From Streptomyces sp. NRRL S-455 (GTDB taxonomy: Bacteria > Actinomycetota > Actinomycetes > Streptomycetales > Streptomycetaceae), in NCBI RefSeq assembly GCF_000717875.1, contig NZ_JOCT01000020.1:1-64000 (forward strand): a DNA stretch of 64,000 nucleotides. The letters are read 5' to 3'. The position numbers and the translations under genes were made by a program. The notes beneath the pieces are model-generated. The model saw only the letters and a program-made list of their open reading frames with translations. It made no database searches and was not told the origin of the DNA. Positions 53,462 through 61,345 of the stretch are shown in pieces (position 1 is the first letter of the stretch; each line of letters starts with the position of its first letter).

Positions 53462-54331
53462 CTAGGCGGCGAGCTCCTCGCGGATGCGGTCCAGCATGAA
53501 CGCCGACGACTCCCGGGCCCGTTCCTCCCAGGCGAAGACGCAGGCCGTGGCGACCCCGTCGAAGCCCAGCTCGCGCAGCGTGCCGAAGAAGGCGTCCCAG
53601 TCGACCTCGCCCTGACCGATGTCGAGGTGCTGGTGGATACGGGCCGGCGTGCCCGGCGGGTTGAGGATGTAGCGCAGGCCGGACGAACCCTTGTGGTTGA
53701 AGGAGTCCGCGATGTGCACGTGCTGGAGTCTGTCGCCGGCGTAGCGCATCATCGCCGCGATGTCCGCGCCTGCTTCCGAGGCGCCCGAGAGGTGGAAGGA
53801 GTGCGGGGCGCAGTACAGGTAGTTCACCCACGGCTTGTTGATCGCGCGGACGAGATCGACGGCCGGGGTGTTCTCCTCGCAGAAGTCGTCCGGGTGCGCC
53901 TCCAGGTTCAGCGCGATGCCTTCGCGCTCGAACACCGGCAGCAGTTCCTCCAGCGAGCGCCAGAAGGCCGCCTCGCTCTGCGCCGCGTGCTCGGGCCGAC
54001 CGTTGAACTCCGAGTTCATCAGCGGGCATTCCAGCTCCACGGTGATCTCGATCATCCGCTTCCAGTAGCGGACCGCTGCCTGCCGTTCCGTCTCGTCCGG
54101 CGAGGACCACTTGTACAGCGGCAGTACCGAGGACAACCGGACCCCGTGCCTGGCGAGCGACCGCTTCAGCTCCGCCACCCGCTCGTCGTCCGCACGCGGG
54201 TGCAGGAAGAACGGCATGAAGTCCCCGCGCGGCGACAACTCGATGTAGTCGTAGCCCAGTTCGGCGACGGTGCGCACCATCTCGTCGATCGGCAGGGCGC
54301 GGAACATGTAGGGGTCGAGGGCGATCTTCAC
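53462..54331 (-). CDS. Sugar phosphate isomerase/epimerase (AP endonuclease-2 TIM barrel)
   Basis: A 289-residue TIM-barrel protein of the xylose isomerase-like group. [20 protein letters not shown], then [28 protein letters not shown] and [11 protein letters not shown] supply the usual Glu/His/Asp metal ligands. Family members isomerise keto-inositols or sugars. GTG 54331 has GGAGG 6 bases upstream and overlaps the stop of the dehydrogenase by 4 bases, so the pair is one transcriptional unit. With the dehydrogenase and MFS porter it forms a sugar/inositol degradation operon. Confidence 0.88.
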   Translation of the reverse strand: MKIALDPYMFRALPIDEMVRTVAELGYDYIELSPRGDFMPFFLHPRADDERVAELKRSLARHGVRLSSVLPLYKWSSPDETERQAAVRYWKRMIEITVELECPLMNSEFNGRPEHAAQSEAAFWRSLEELLPVFEREGIALNLEAHPDDFCEENTPAVDLVRAINKPWVNYLYCAPHSFHLSGASEAGADIAAMMRYAGDRLQHVHIADSFNHKGSSGLRYILNPPGTPARIHQHLDIGQGEVDWDAFFGTLRELGFDGVATACVFAWEERARESSAFMLDRIREELAA

Positions 54332-55347
54332 GCGGTGCCTCCGTAGAAGGTGGGGCGGGGCTTCATGTCGACGGTGACGGTCTCGCCGCCGGACTCCAGG
54401 GAGCGGACGGCGGCATCGGTGATGACGGTGGCGGCGTAACCGTCCCAGGCGGACGGGCCGGTCGGTCCGGTGCCGGCCGCCACGCCGGCGACCCACTCGC
54501 GGAACTCGGTGTCGAAGGCCTCCGCGAACCGGTCCTTCCAGTCCTGCAGCACACCCGTGCCGTGCCGGGCGGCCGTACGGATCCCGACGGCGGCCGGGTC
54601 GGGCAGCCGGACCAGGCCGTCCTCACCGACCACCTCGCACTGGATGTCGTAGCCGTACTGGCAGTTGACGAAGACCTCCAGGTCGATCCGGACGCCCTCG
54701 GCGGTCTCGAAGACCATGATCTGAGGATCCTTCAGGTGCGCGAACCGCTTGCTCGTGGCGCGCGGGGTGACCACCTGGGCGGAGACGATCTCGTCGTCCA
54801 GCAGCCAGCGCAGCACGTCGATCTCGTGCACGGCCGTGTCCTGGGCGGCCATGGGGGAGTGGTACGACTCCGGGACGGTCGGGTTGCGGTGGGCGCAGTG
54901 CACGATCAGCGGAGCCCCGAGCGAACCGGTCGACAGCACCTCCCTCATCTGGCGGTAGCCGGCGTCGAAGCGGCGCATGAAGCCGACCTGCACCAGCCGG
55001 CGGCCGTGCGCCCGTTCGGCCTCGACGATCCGCAGACAGTCCTCGGCGGTGGTGGCCAGCGGTTTCTCGCAGAACACCGGCTTGCCGGCCGCGATCGCTT
55101 TCAGGACGTGCTCGGCGTGGGTCGGCCCCCAGGAGGTGACGAGGACGGCGTCCACGTCCGGGGAGGCGATCACGTCGGCACCCGTGGGCAGCGCGGTCGC
55201 ACCGGCCCGGGCCGCCACTGCGGCGGCGCGTTCGGCGTCGATGTCGGTCACGGCCGTGACCGTGGCACCGGTGACGACCTCGGTGAGCCGCCGGGTGTGG
55301 TCCTGGCCGATCATTCCGGCGCCGATGACGCCTACGCGTACGGTCAT
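54328..55347 (-). CDS. Inositol 2-dehydrogenase-like Gfo/Idh/MocA oxidoreductase
   Basis: A 339-residue NAD-dependent enzyme. N-terminal [20 protein letters not shown]; the catalytic EKP is in [20 protein letters not shown]; the C-terminal domain has [18 protein letters not shown] and [15 protein letters not shown] with the conserved Asp/His pair of inositol dehydrogenases. This close resemblance to IolG-type enzymes suggests myo-inositol or a related polyol as substrate, but the exact compound is inference. It is 21 bp after the MFS porter gene. Confidence 0.87.
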   Translation of the reverse strand: MTVRVGVIGAGMIGQDHTRRLTEVVTGATVTAVTDIDAERAAAVAARAGATALPTGADVIASPDVDAVLVTSWGPTHAEHVLKAIAAGKPVFCEKPLATTAEDCLRIVEAERAHGRRLVQVGFMRRFDAGYRQMREVLSTGSLGAPLIVHCAHRNPTVPESYHSPMAAQDTAVHEIDVLRWLLDDEIVSAQVVTPRATSKRFAHLKDPQIMVFETAEGVRIDLEVFVNCQYGYDIQCEVVGEDGLVRLPDPAAVGIRTAARHGTGVLQDWKDRFAEAFDTEFREWVAGVAAGTGPTGPSAWDGYAATVITDAAVRSLESGGETVTVDMKPRPTFYGGTA

Positions 55348-55368
55348 GGTGAACTCCTCGAAAGGCGG

Positions 55369-56808
55369 TCAGGAGAAGCGCGTGCGGAGCTCGGCCTCGA
55401 GGGTCTCGAGGGTGCGGCCCTTGGTCTCGGGGACGTACAGCTTCACGAAGGTGAGGGACAGCACGCCCGCCACCACGAACAGGAAGAAGGTGTTGGAGAT
55501 CCCGATCCCCGACACCAGGGACGGGAAGACCAGCCCGATCACGAAGTTGGTCAGCCACAGCACCACGGCCGCCACCCCCATGCCGAAGCCGCGCATCCGC
55601 ATCGGGAAGATCTCCGACAGCATCAGCCAGGTCACCGGCGAGATCGCGCCCTGCTGGAAGGCGAGGAACGTGACCGTCATCGCCAGCACCGCGAACGCCC
55701 GCGGGTCGCCGGACGGCAGCACCAGGGAGAAGATCCCGATCAGCAACAGGGCGGCGGTCGTACCGATCTGACCGGTCATAAGCATCGGGCGGCGCGGTAC
55801 GCGGCCCAGCAGCCAGATACCGACGAAGGTGGCCAGCACCGAGATCACACCGTTGGCGATGTTCGCCGTCAGCGCGCTGTCGGCGGCGAAACCGGCGTCG
55901 GTGAGGATCTGCGTGCCGTAGTACATGATCGTGTTGACGCCGGTGATCTGCTGCACGATCGCGATGCCGAACCCGACGAACATCAGCTTCCGCACCCACG
56001 GCGTGCTCTTGATGTCCTGCCAGCCGCCCAGCTTCTCCTGCTCGTCCTTGACGGCGAGGGCACTGACCTCCTTCAGCTCGGCCTCGGCCCGGGCCCGCGA
56101 GCGCACCTGCTTCAGTACTTCGAGGGCCTCACCGAAGCGGCTCCGGGAGGCCAGCCACCGCGGGCTCTCCGGCATCACCAGCATGCCGAACCACAGCACC
56201 ACGGCCGGCAGCGTGGCGACGACCAGCATCCAGCGCCACACGCCACCGGACTCGCCGCCGACCCGGGCGATGATCGCGTTGGACGTGAACGCCAGCAACT
56301 GACCGGTGACGATCATCAGTTCGTTGCGGGTGACGAGGGCACCGCGCCGCTCGGCGGGCGACACCTCCGCGAGGTAGACCGGCACGGTCACCGAGGCGCC
56401 ACCGACCGCGAGACCGAGCACGAAGCGCGCCACGATCATCACCTCGGTCGTCGGGGCGAGCGTGCAGCCGAGAGCGCCGGCGAAGAACAGCACGGCCAGC
56501 AGCAGGATGCTGCGCCGCCTGCCCCGCGCGTCCGACAACCGGCCGCCGGTCACCGCGCCCAGCGCGGCGCCCAGCAGCAGCGAGCTGGTGACCAACCCCT
56601 CGGTGACCGGGGTCAGGCCGAGGTCGTCGGTCATGTAGGGCAGGGCGCCGTTGATGACGCCCGTGTCGTAGCCGAAGAGCAGACCACCGAACGTGGCGAT
56701 GATCGTGATCAGCCGCAGTCGCCGACTGACCGCCACAGGAGCGTCGTCCACGACGGCCGTGGCCGGGGAGGGGGTGGGGGCCGGTGTCGTGTCGTCCCTG
56801 ACGTCCAT
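55369..56808 (-). CDS. MFS sugar/inositol porter
   Basis: A 479-residue member of the sugar porter family with 12 membrane helices. Signatures: FGYDTGVINGALPYM, RGRRRSILL (loop 2-3), PESPRWL after helix 6, QQITGVNTIMYYGTQIL in helix 7 and PETKGRTLE at the C-terminus. IolT-like inositol transporters and related hexose:H+ symporters share this pattern. ATG 56808 follows GGAGCGCCC directly after the stop of the 56-residue gene. Confidence 0.92.
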   Translation of the reverse strand: MDVRDDTTPAPTPSPATAVVDDAPVAVSRRLRLITIIATFGGLLFGYDTGVINGALPYMTDDLGLTPVTEGLVTSSLLLGAALGAVTGGRLSDARGRRRSILLLAVLFFAGALGCTLAPTTEVMIVARFVLGLAVGGASVTVPVYLAEVSPAERRGALVTRNELMIVTGQLLAFTSNAIIARVGGESGGVWRWMLVVATLPAVVLWFGMLVMPESPRWLASRSRFGEALEVLKQVRSRARAEAELKEVSALAVKDEQEKLGGWQDIKSTPWVRKLMFVGFGIAIVQQITGVNTIMYYGTQILTDAGFAADSALTANIANGVISVLATFVGIWLLGRVPRRPMLMTGQIGTTAALLLIGIFSLVLPSGDPRAFAVLAMTVTFLAFQQGAISPVTWLMLSEIFPMRMRGFGMGVAAVVLWLTNFVIGLVFPSLVSGIGISNTFFLFVVAGVLSLTFVKLYVPETKGRTLETLEAELRTRFS

Positions 56809-56817
56809 GGGCGCTCC

Positions 56818-56988
56818 TTACCTGTCGAGAGTCGGGCGCCGGGTACCCGAAAGGCCGCAATCGGCCAGGGGATTCGGCACCGGCACCGGGCGTTCGTCCT
56901 CGGGGAACCAGACGCCCCGGCAGTCGGGGGCGGAGCCGGGACACAGGTTGCCGACGGTGGTGCGGAGAGGGGAAGGCGCCGTTGCCAT
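56818..56988 (-). CDS. Small Cys-containing protein (56 aa), first gene of the porter operon
   Basis: A 56-residue protein, MATAPSPLRTTVGNLCPGSA then PDCRGVWFPEDERPVPVPNP, ending GLSGTRRPTLDR. The ATG at 56988 has AAAGGA 8 bases upstream, and its TAA is 9 bp before the porter start, with the porter's RBS (GGAGC) in between. The layout and coding-type base use show it is a real operon gene. Three Cys (CPGSAPDC plus one later) could bind a metal or form a disulfide. Family not recognised. Confidence 0.65.
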   Translation of the reverse strand: MATAPSPLRTTVGNLCPGSAPDCRGVWFPEDERPVPVPNPLADCGLSGTRRPTLDR

Positions 56989-57039
56989 GGTGGGTGTCCT
57001 TTGAGGGGAGGGACAAGCTCGATGGGCCTGACGCGCTCT

Positions 57040-57055
57040 ACTAGCGCGCTCTAGT
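57040..57055. promoter_or_regulatory. LacI operator of the porter operon / lacI gap
   Basis: ACTAGCGCGCTCTAGT: arms ACTAG/CTAGT around CGCGCT. The identical 16-mer occurs at 59346. CGCGCTCTA is also repeated just to its left (57032-57040). It sits 6 bp after the -10 of the minus-strand promoter, so binding would block transcription. Confidence 0.8.
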
Positions 57056-57061
57056 TCGAGT

Positions 57062-57091
57062 ACGATGGCCCCTGTCCAAATGTCATGTCAA
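57062..57091 (-). promoter_or_regulatory. Promoter of the 56-aa/porter/dehydrogenase/isomerase operon
   Basis: Minus strand TTGACA (57091-57086), 18-bp spacer, CATCGT (57067-57062). Same layout relative to the operator as the promoter at 59369. Confidence 0.6.
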
Positions 57092-57183
57092 TAGCTTGTT
57101 GCCGGGAGATTGCAGCAGCCCTGCGCGGAGGCACGGGACGGGGCGCCCCTTATGGTGGTCGGCGTCGGAGGGTGGGTTCACAG

Positions 57184-58221
57184 GTGGATGCATCGGGCAG
57201 GCAGCGGCCCACGATGGCGGATGTCGCCGAGAAGGCGGGCGTCTCCCGCGCGCTCGTCTCGATCGTCTTCCGCAACCAGGCGGGAGCGAGCCGGGAGACC
57301 CGGGAACGGGTCCTGCGGGTGGCCGACGAGATCGGCTACCGGCCCGACAGCGCCGCCCGGCTGCTGGCCCGCGGCCGCAGCCGTACGCTCGGCGTGATGT
57401 TCACCGTGCACCAGACCTTCCACACCGACCTCATCACAGCCATCTACCCCGAGGCCGAGCGGCTCGGCTACGACGTGCTGCTCTCCGGGGCCACATCCGG
57501 CCGCAGCGAGACGAAGGCGGTCGAGGCGCTGCTCAGCCACCGCTGTGAGGCGGTGATCCTCCTCGGACCGGACGCCGACCCCGCCTACCTGGACGCGCTC
57601 GGGCAGCGCACGGTCGCCGTCTCCGTCAGCCGCCGGGTGCCCCAGGCCCGGGTCGACTTCGTGCACACCGCCGAGGGCAAAGGCGTCCGGCAGGCCATGG
57701 ACCACCTGGTGGAGCTGGGGCACCGCCGGATCGTGCACATCGACGGCGGACGCGGCCCCGGCTCGGCGGAGCGGCGGCGCGCCTACCGTGCGGCGATGCG
57801 CCGTCACGGGCTGGAGGCCGAGGCACGGGTGATCCCCGGTCACCACACCGAGGACTCCGGAATCGAGACGGGCCGGATGCTCCTGGCCGAACGCGACGGC
57901 GGGCGGCCGTTGCCGACGGCGGTGCTCGCCGGCAACGACCGCTGCGCGATGGGCCTGCTGATGGCCCTCACCCGGGCGGGCGTCGAGGTGCCGCGCGACC
58001 TGTCCGTCGTCGGCTACGACGACAGTCACCTCTCCCACCTGATGCCGATCGGCCTGACCACCGTCCGCCAGGACGCGGTCCTCATGGCCGAGCACGCCGT
58101 CCGCTTCGCCGTCGAACGGCTGGAGAACGAGGAACTGCAGCCGAGGGAGGCGGTGCTGGGCCCGAAGCTGGTGGTGCGGGGCACCAGCGGTCCGGCCCCG
58201 GAGGAACCGGGACAGGCCTGA
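57184..58221 (+). CDS. LacI-family repressor of the sugar/inositol regulon
   Basis: A 345-residue protein. The N-terminal HTH is PTMADVAEKAGVSRALVSIV, followed by the hinge ARLLARGRSRTLGVMF, and a periplasmic-binding-protein-like sensor domain (VILLGPDADPAYLDALGQRT; VELGHRRIVHIDGGRGPGSA; VVGYDDSHLSHLMPIGLTTV). It should recognise the 16-bp operators at 57040 and 59346, flanking its own gene. GTG 57184 has GGAGGG about 14 bases upstream; an ATG at 57214 also gives a complete HTH. Confidence 0.9.
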   Translation: MDASGRQRPTMADVAEKAGVSRALVSIVFRNQAGASRETRERVLRVADEIGYRPDSAARLLARGRSRTLGVMFTVHQTFHTDLITAIYPEAERLGYDVLLSGATSGRSETKAVEALLSHRCEAVILLGPDADPAYLDALGQRTVAVSVSRRVPQARVDFVHTAEGKGVRQAMDHLVELGHRRIVHIDGGRGPGSAERRRAYRAAMRRHGLEAEARVIPGHHTEDSGIETGRMLLAERDGGRPLPTAVLAGNDRCAMGLLMALTRAGVEVPRDLSVVGYDDSHLSHLMPIGLTTVRQDAVLMAEHAVRFAVERLENEELQPREAVLGPKLVVRGTSGPAPEEPGQA

Positions 58222-58260
58222 CCCGCTCGCCCGCGCGGCGCCGGGCCGCAGCAGGTCGGG

Positions 58261-59265
58261 CTAGCGCGTGCCCTTCTTGGCGAACTCGGCGACGGTGTCG
58301 ACGTTGTCCTTGGTGACGAAGGCCGGTCCGGTGAGCACCGGAGCGGTGCCGCCGCCGCTGACGTTGCCGTTCGTCCGGTACAGCCACAGCGCGTCCACGG
58401 AGAGGTAGCCCTGGAGGTAGGGCTGCTGGTCGACGGCGAACTGGATGTCGCCGCCCTGGATGGCGCCGACGAGGTCCCTGTTGAGGTCGAAGGTGGCGAC
58501 CTCGGCCTTGCTGCCCGCGTCCCTGACCGACTGCACGGCGGTCAGGGCGATCGGGGCGCCGAGCGTGACCACCCGGTCGATGGTCGAGTCCTTCTGCAGC
58601 TTGGCGGTCAGGGTCGACTTCACGGAGGGCATGTCGGTGCCGTTGACGTACACGTTCTCCGTGGTGCCCTTGAAGCCCTTCTTCAGGCCGGCGCAGCGCG
58701 CCTCCAGCGCGACCTGTCCCTGCTCCTGGATCACGCAGACGGCGTGCTTGGCGCCCTGCTGGTTGAGGCGCTCGCCGAAGGCCTGGCCGGCGATGTTCTC
58801 GTCCTGGCCGAAGTACTCGAGCATGCCGAGCTCCTTCCAGTCGTCCAGGCCGGAGTTGAAGCCGACGACGGGTATGCCGGCCGCCTTGGCCTGGGCCACC
58901 ACCTCCTTCACGGCGTCGGGCTTGGCGGCGGTGAGAGCGATGCCGTCGACCTTCTGGTCGATGGCGTTCTGCACCAGGTTGGCCTGGTTTCCGGCCACGG
59001 GGTCGCTGGAGTAGACGAGCTTGATGTTGTCCTTGGCGGCGGCGGCCTGGGCGCCCTTGCGGATCAGGTCCCAGAAGGTGTCGCCGGGCGCCGCGTGGGT
59101 CACCATCGCCACGGTCATGCGCGGGGTGGTCGCCTTGCCCCCGGCGGCGTCGGTGCCGCCGCTCTCGGACTTCTTCCCGCCGGAGCCGCTGGAGCAGCCG
59201 GCGGCGAGCAGGACGCCGGCGAGGACGGCGGTGGTCAGGGCGGCGGATCTGTGGTGTCTGCGCAT
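58261..59265 (-). CDS. Orphan periplasmic-binding lipoprotein for sugar/inositol
   Basis: A 334-residue type-I (LacI-like) sugar-binding lipoprotein. Lipobox LLAAGCSS near residue 22; binding-fold motifs MTVAMVTHAAPGDTFWDLIR, VDGIALTAAKPDAV, GIPVVGFNSG, DLVGAIQGGDIQFAVDQQPY. Such proteins normally work with an ABC ATPase and permease (RbsA/C type), but no such genes are next to it; the neighbours use an MFS porter instead. ATG 59265. Its promoter carries the shared LacI operator. Confidence 0.87.
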   Translation of the reverse strand: MRRHHRSAALTTAVLAGVLLAAGCSSGSGGKKSESGGTDAAGGKATTPRMTVAMVTHAAPGDTFWDLIRKGAQAAAAKDNIKLVYSSDPVAGNQANLVQNAIDQKVDGIALTAAKPDAVKEVVAQAKAAGIPVVGFNSGLDDWKELGMLEYFGQDENIAGQAFGERLNQQGAKHAVCVIQEQGQVALEARCAGLKKGFKGTTENVYVNGTDMPSVKSTLTAKLQKDSTIDRVVTLGAPIALTAVQSVRDAGSKAEVATFDLNRDLVGAIQGGDIQFAVDQQPYLQGYLSVDALWLYRTNGNVSGGGTAPVLTGPAFVTKDNVDTVAEFAKKGTR

Positions 59266-59345
59266 GTCGGGTGCACCTCACTGTGCTGGCAAAGAGGCGC
59301 TGGCAAAGGGGGGCCGCGTCTCCGGGAAGGTGACTGGAGCGCGGT

Positions 59346-59361
59346 ACTAGCGCGCTCTAGT
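59346..59361. promoter_or_regulatory. LacI operator of the binding-lipoprotein gene
   Basis: ACTAGCGCGCTCTAGT, identical in all 16 bases and in orientation to the site at 57040. It lies at the expected transcription start of the minus-strand promoter at 59369. Confidence 0.8.
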
Positions 59362-59368
59362 GGCAGGT

Positions 59369-59397
59369 ACTATGCGGGCGCCCAAGGGGGATGTCAA
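59369..59397 (-). promoter_or_regulatory. Promoter of the binding-lipoprotein gene
   Basis: Minus strand TTGACA (59397-59392), 17-bp spacer, CATAGT (59374-59369), a strong vegetative promoter with the operator 7 bp downstream of the -10. Confidence 0.7.
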
Positions 59398-59469
59398 CAG
59401 GTTTGTCAGGACGTACCAACAAAACGGAGGCGGCGAGCGCGCGGGAATGTGCGCGGCCCCGGCACGGCG

Positions 59470-59515
59470 GAGCCGCCCGCACGCGCCGACGGTGAACGGC
59501 GGGTGCGGGCGGCTC
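59470..59515 (-). terminator. Hairpin terminator behind the VOC gene
   Basis: GAGCCGCCCGCAC (59470-59482) and GTGCGGGCGGCTC (59503-59515) are perfect 13-bp complements with a 20-nt loop, 40 bp downstream of the VOC stop. Confidence 0.7.
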
Positions 59516-59554
59516 GGGGTGGAGGGGACCCCGGGGCCGTCTCGGCGGTGACGC

Positions 59555-59971
59555 TCAGCCCGCCGGACTGCCGATGTTCACCATCCACGGGACGCCGAAG
59601 CGGTCCGTGCACATGCCGAACACGTCGCCCCACATCTGCGTCTCCAGCGGCACGGACACCGAGCCCCCCTCGGACAGCTTCTCCCAGTAGCCGCGCAGCT
59701 CGGCGTCGTCATCCCCGCTCAGGCTCACGGAGAAGGGCTGGCCGCCCTGCTCGGACTCCATCCCCGGCGGGTTGTCGGCGCCCATCAGGGTGAAGCCGCT
59801 GGTGGTCTCCAGCATGCCGTGCATGATCTTGTCGGCGTTCGGGGCGTCCGCCTGGCCGAAGTCGCCGTAGGTGTTGAGGCGCAGGGAACCGCCGAAGACC
59901 TCCTGGTAGAACTCCATCGCCTGCCGGGCGTCACCGTTGAAGGTGAGGTACGGGTTGAGACGCGAGACCAT
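59555..59971 (-). CDS. VOC-family (PhnB-like) protein
   Basis: A 138-residue protein of the vicinal-oxygen-chelate fold, PhnB branch: RLNPYLTFNGDARQAMEFYQ, FGGSLRLNTYGDFGQADAPN, MHGMLETTSGFTLMGADNPP and the end MWGDVFGMCTDRFGVPWMVN. Members include glyoxalase- and dioxygenase-like proteins of unknown substrate. ATG 59971 has GGAGGTTCTC directly before it; the upstream extension is not needed. Confidence 0.87.
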   Translation of the reverse strand: MVSRLNPYLTFNGDARQAMEFYQEVFGGSLRLNTYGDFGQADAPNADKIMHGMLETTSGFTLMGADNPPGMESEQGGQPFSVSLSGDDDAELRGYWEKLSEGGSVSVPLETQMWGDVFGMCTDRFGVPWMVNIGSPAG

Positions 59972-60071
59972 GAGAACCTCCGGAAAAAGGGGGGCAGGGG
60001 TCATGTGTGCGCAGCGTGACTCCGGGCGCTGACACCGGCTCGCCGGCGCGGACCGCGCTCGGGCGTGCGGC

Positions 60072-60302
60072 TCATGCCTCGTCGGACGCCCCGTCGTTCC
60101 AGTCGTAGGGTCCGCCGCCCTGCCACTCGATCAGCTCGGTGTCGTCGACGGCCGTGTCGGCGGTGGGCAGGCCCTCGCCGTGCAGGAGGTCCAGCACGTC
60201 GAACAGGCTGTAGGCGACACCCTTGCGCTCGCCGTGGATGGTCACCAGCCGTCCGCCGTCCGACGCGGGCGGCTCCACGACCACAGGGGGTTGACCGTCC
60301 AT
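60072..60302 (-). CDS. Small hypothetical protein (76 aa)
   Basis: A 76-residue soluble protein: MDGQPPVVVEPPASDGGRLV, then TIHGERKGVAYSLFDVLDLL and an acidic tail (DDTELIEWQGGGPYDWNDGA). It looks like a small helical/strand unit with no recognisable motif. ATG 60302 has GGTGGGGCT just upstream. Third-position G/C bias supports coding. Confidence 0.6.
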   Translation of the reverse strand: MDGQPPVVVEPPASDGGRLVTIHGERKGVAYSLFDVLDLLHGEGLPTADTAVDDTELIEWQGGGPYDWNDGASDEA

Positions 60303-60518
60303 AGCCCCACCATGCGCCCGAAACCGCCGGTCCGCAGCTTGGCCACGACCAGAAGCGGGACGAGGCCCGGACCGGTCCGCCGGTCCCGCGCCCTGTGCGC
60401 CGGTGACGAGCCGCGTCCCGGAAGCTGAGTTCTCATCAGTACCCCCTGAGAACCCTTCCGCCTCCCCCTGGTCACCGACGGCTACCAGCACCTCGACGTG
60501 CTGACCGCCGGCACGCCC

Positions 60519-60547
60519 GGGGCCCGGGAGGTCTCCTCCCGGGCCCC
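60519..60547. terminator. Strong hairpin downstream of the cutinase gene
   Basis: GGGGCCCGGGAGG and CCTCCCGGGCCCC are perfect 13-bp complements with a 3-nt loop (TCT), 18 bp past the cutinase stop. It can end transcription of the cutinase and protect against read-through. Confidence 0.75.
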
Positions 60548-60564
60548 TTCGTGCGCGCCTGCGG

Positions 60565-61206
60565 TCAGAGCCTGCCGGCGGCGAACGTGGCCGCCGCGTC
60601 GGCGTCGTCCCGGTAGCCGAGGTGCGCCCCGGCATCGCCTCCACCGCTCTCGCAGACGGGGTCGCCCTTGGCGCAGATGTCCAGGGTGCGGCTCTGGTAG
60701 GTGCCGGTGACGCTCTTGCCGATCGCCCGGATCGGGTTGCCGAACAGCAGCACCGCGGCGACCTTCGGCTCGACCGCGGCGGGCAGCGTCGCCACGATGG
60801 GGCTGCCGACCGCCGCGCCCGCGCTGCTGATGCCGATCGAGTTGTCGACGACGTTCGCGCCCTGCGAATAGCCGACGAGAACGAACTTCTGATCCGGGCA
60901 GGCGGCGGCCTGGCCCCGCACATGGTTCACGAGGTCCAGGTTGCCCTGTGCCGCGGACGTCGGAGAGAGGTCGGCGGGATAGTTCACCTTGTAGCTGGAC
61001 AGGCTTTTGCCCGTCGCTTTCTTCTGCAGCGCGGAATACACCGGGTCGCCGACGATGAATCCGAGCCTGCCCGGCTCGAAGGTGCCGCGGGCCGAGACCA
61101 GTTCGACGTCCGAGCAGGCCGCGGCGGTGGCCTGGGGAGCCGAGAGGGTGGCAAGTCCGGCCCCGCCGACCAGCGAGAGCGCGGCGAGACACACACGGAT
61201 ACGCAT
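60565..61206 (-). CDS. Secreted cutinase-family esterase
   Basis: A 213-residue exported alpha/beta-hydrolase of the cutinase family. Signal peptide at about 1-30 (to ATAAA); VELVSARGTFEPG start of the fold; catalytic Ser in VLVGYSQGANVV, Asp in ICAKGDPVCESGG and His in AGAHLGYRDD. Four Cys form the expected disulfides. It could hydrolyse cutin, polyester or lipids. ATG 61206 has GGAGGA 6 bases upstream. Confidence 0.92.
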   Translation of the reverse strand: MRIRVCLAALSLVGGAGLATLSAPQATAAACSDVELVSARGTFEPGRLGFIVGDPVYSALQKKATGKSLSSYKVNYPADLSPTSAAQGNLDLVNHVRGQAAACPDQKFVLVGYSQGANVVDNSIGISSAGAAVGSPIVATLPAAVEPKVAAVLLFGNPIRAIGKSVTGTYQSRTLDICAKGDPVCESGGGDAGAHLGYRDDADAAATFAAGRL

Positions 61207-61345
61207 GGGGGATCCTCCGCGGGAGAGGCGCATGTCAGCGCCTGCGAAAAAGGACGGCCCGAACGTATTCGCTGTGTCCCGCCCAGTGTTATGGACGGGA
61301 TTATGGAATCGCCGCGGTTTTTTGTTGTCAGTTGAGTACCGGAAA

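Noticed and set aside
60450..60540. Plus-strand frame reading LPLVTDGYQHLDVLTAGTPG, like the end of an alpha/beta hydrolase
   Set aside because: Too short and no further similarity; it may be another gene tail, but I cannot support it as a feature.
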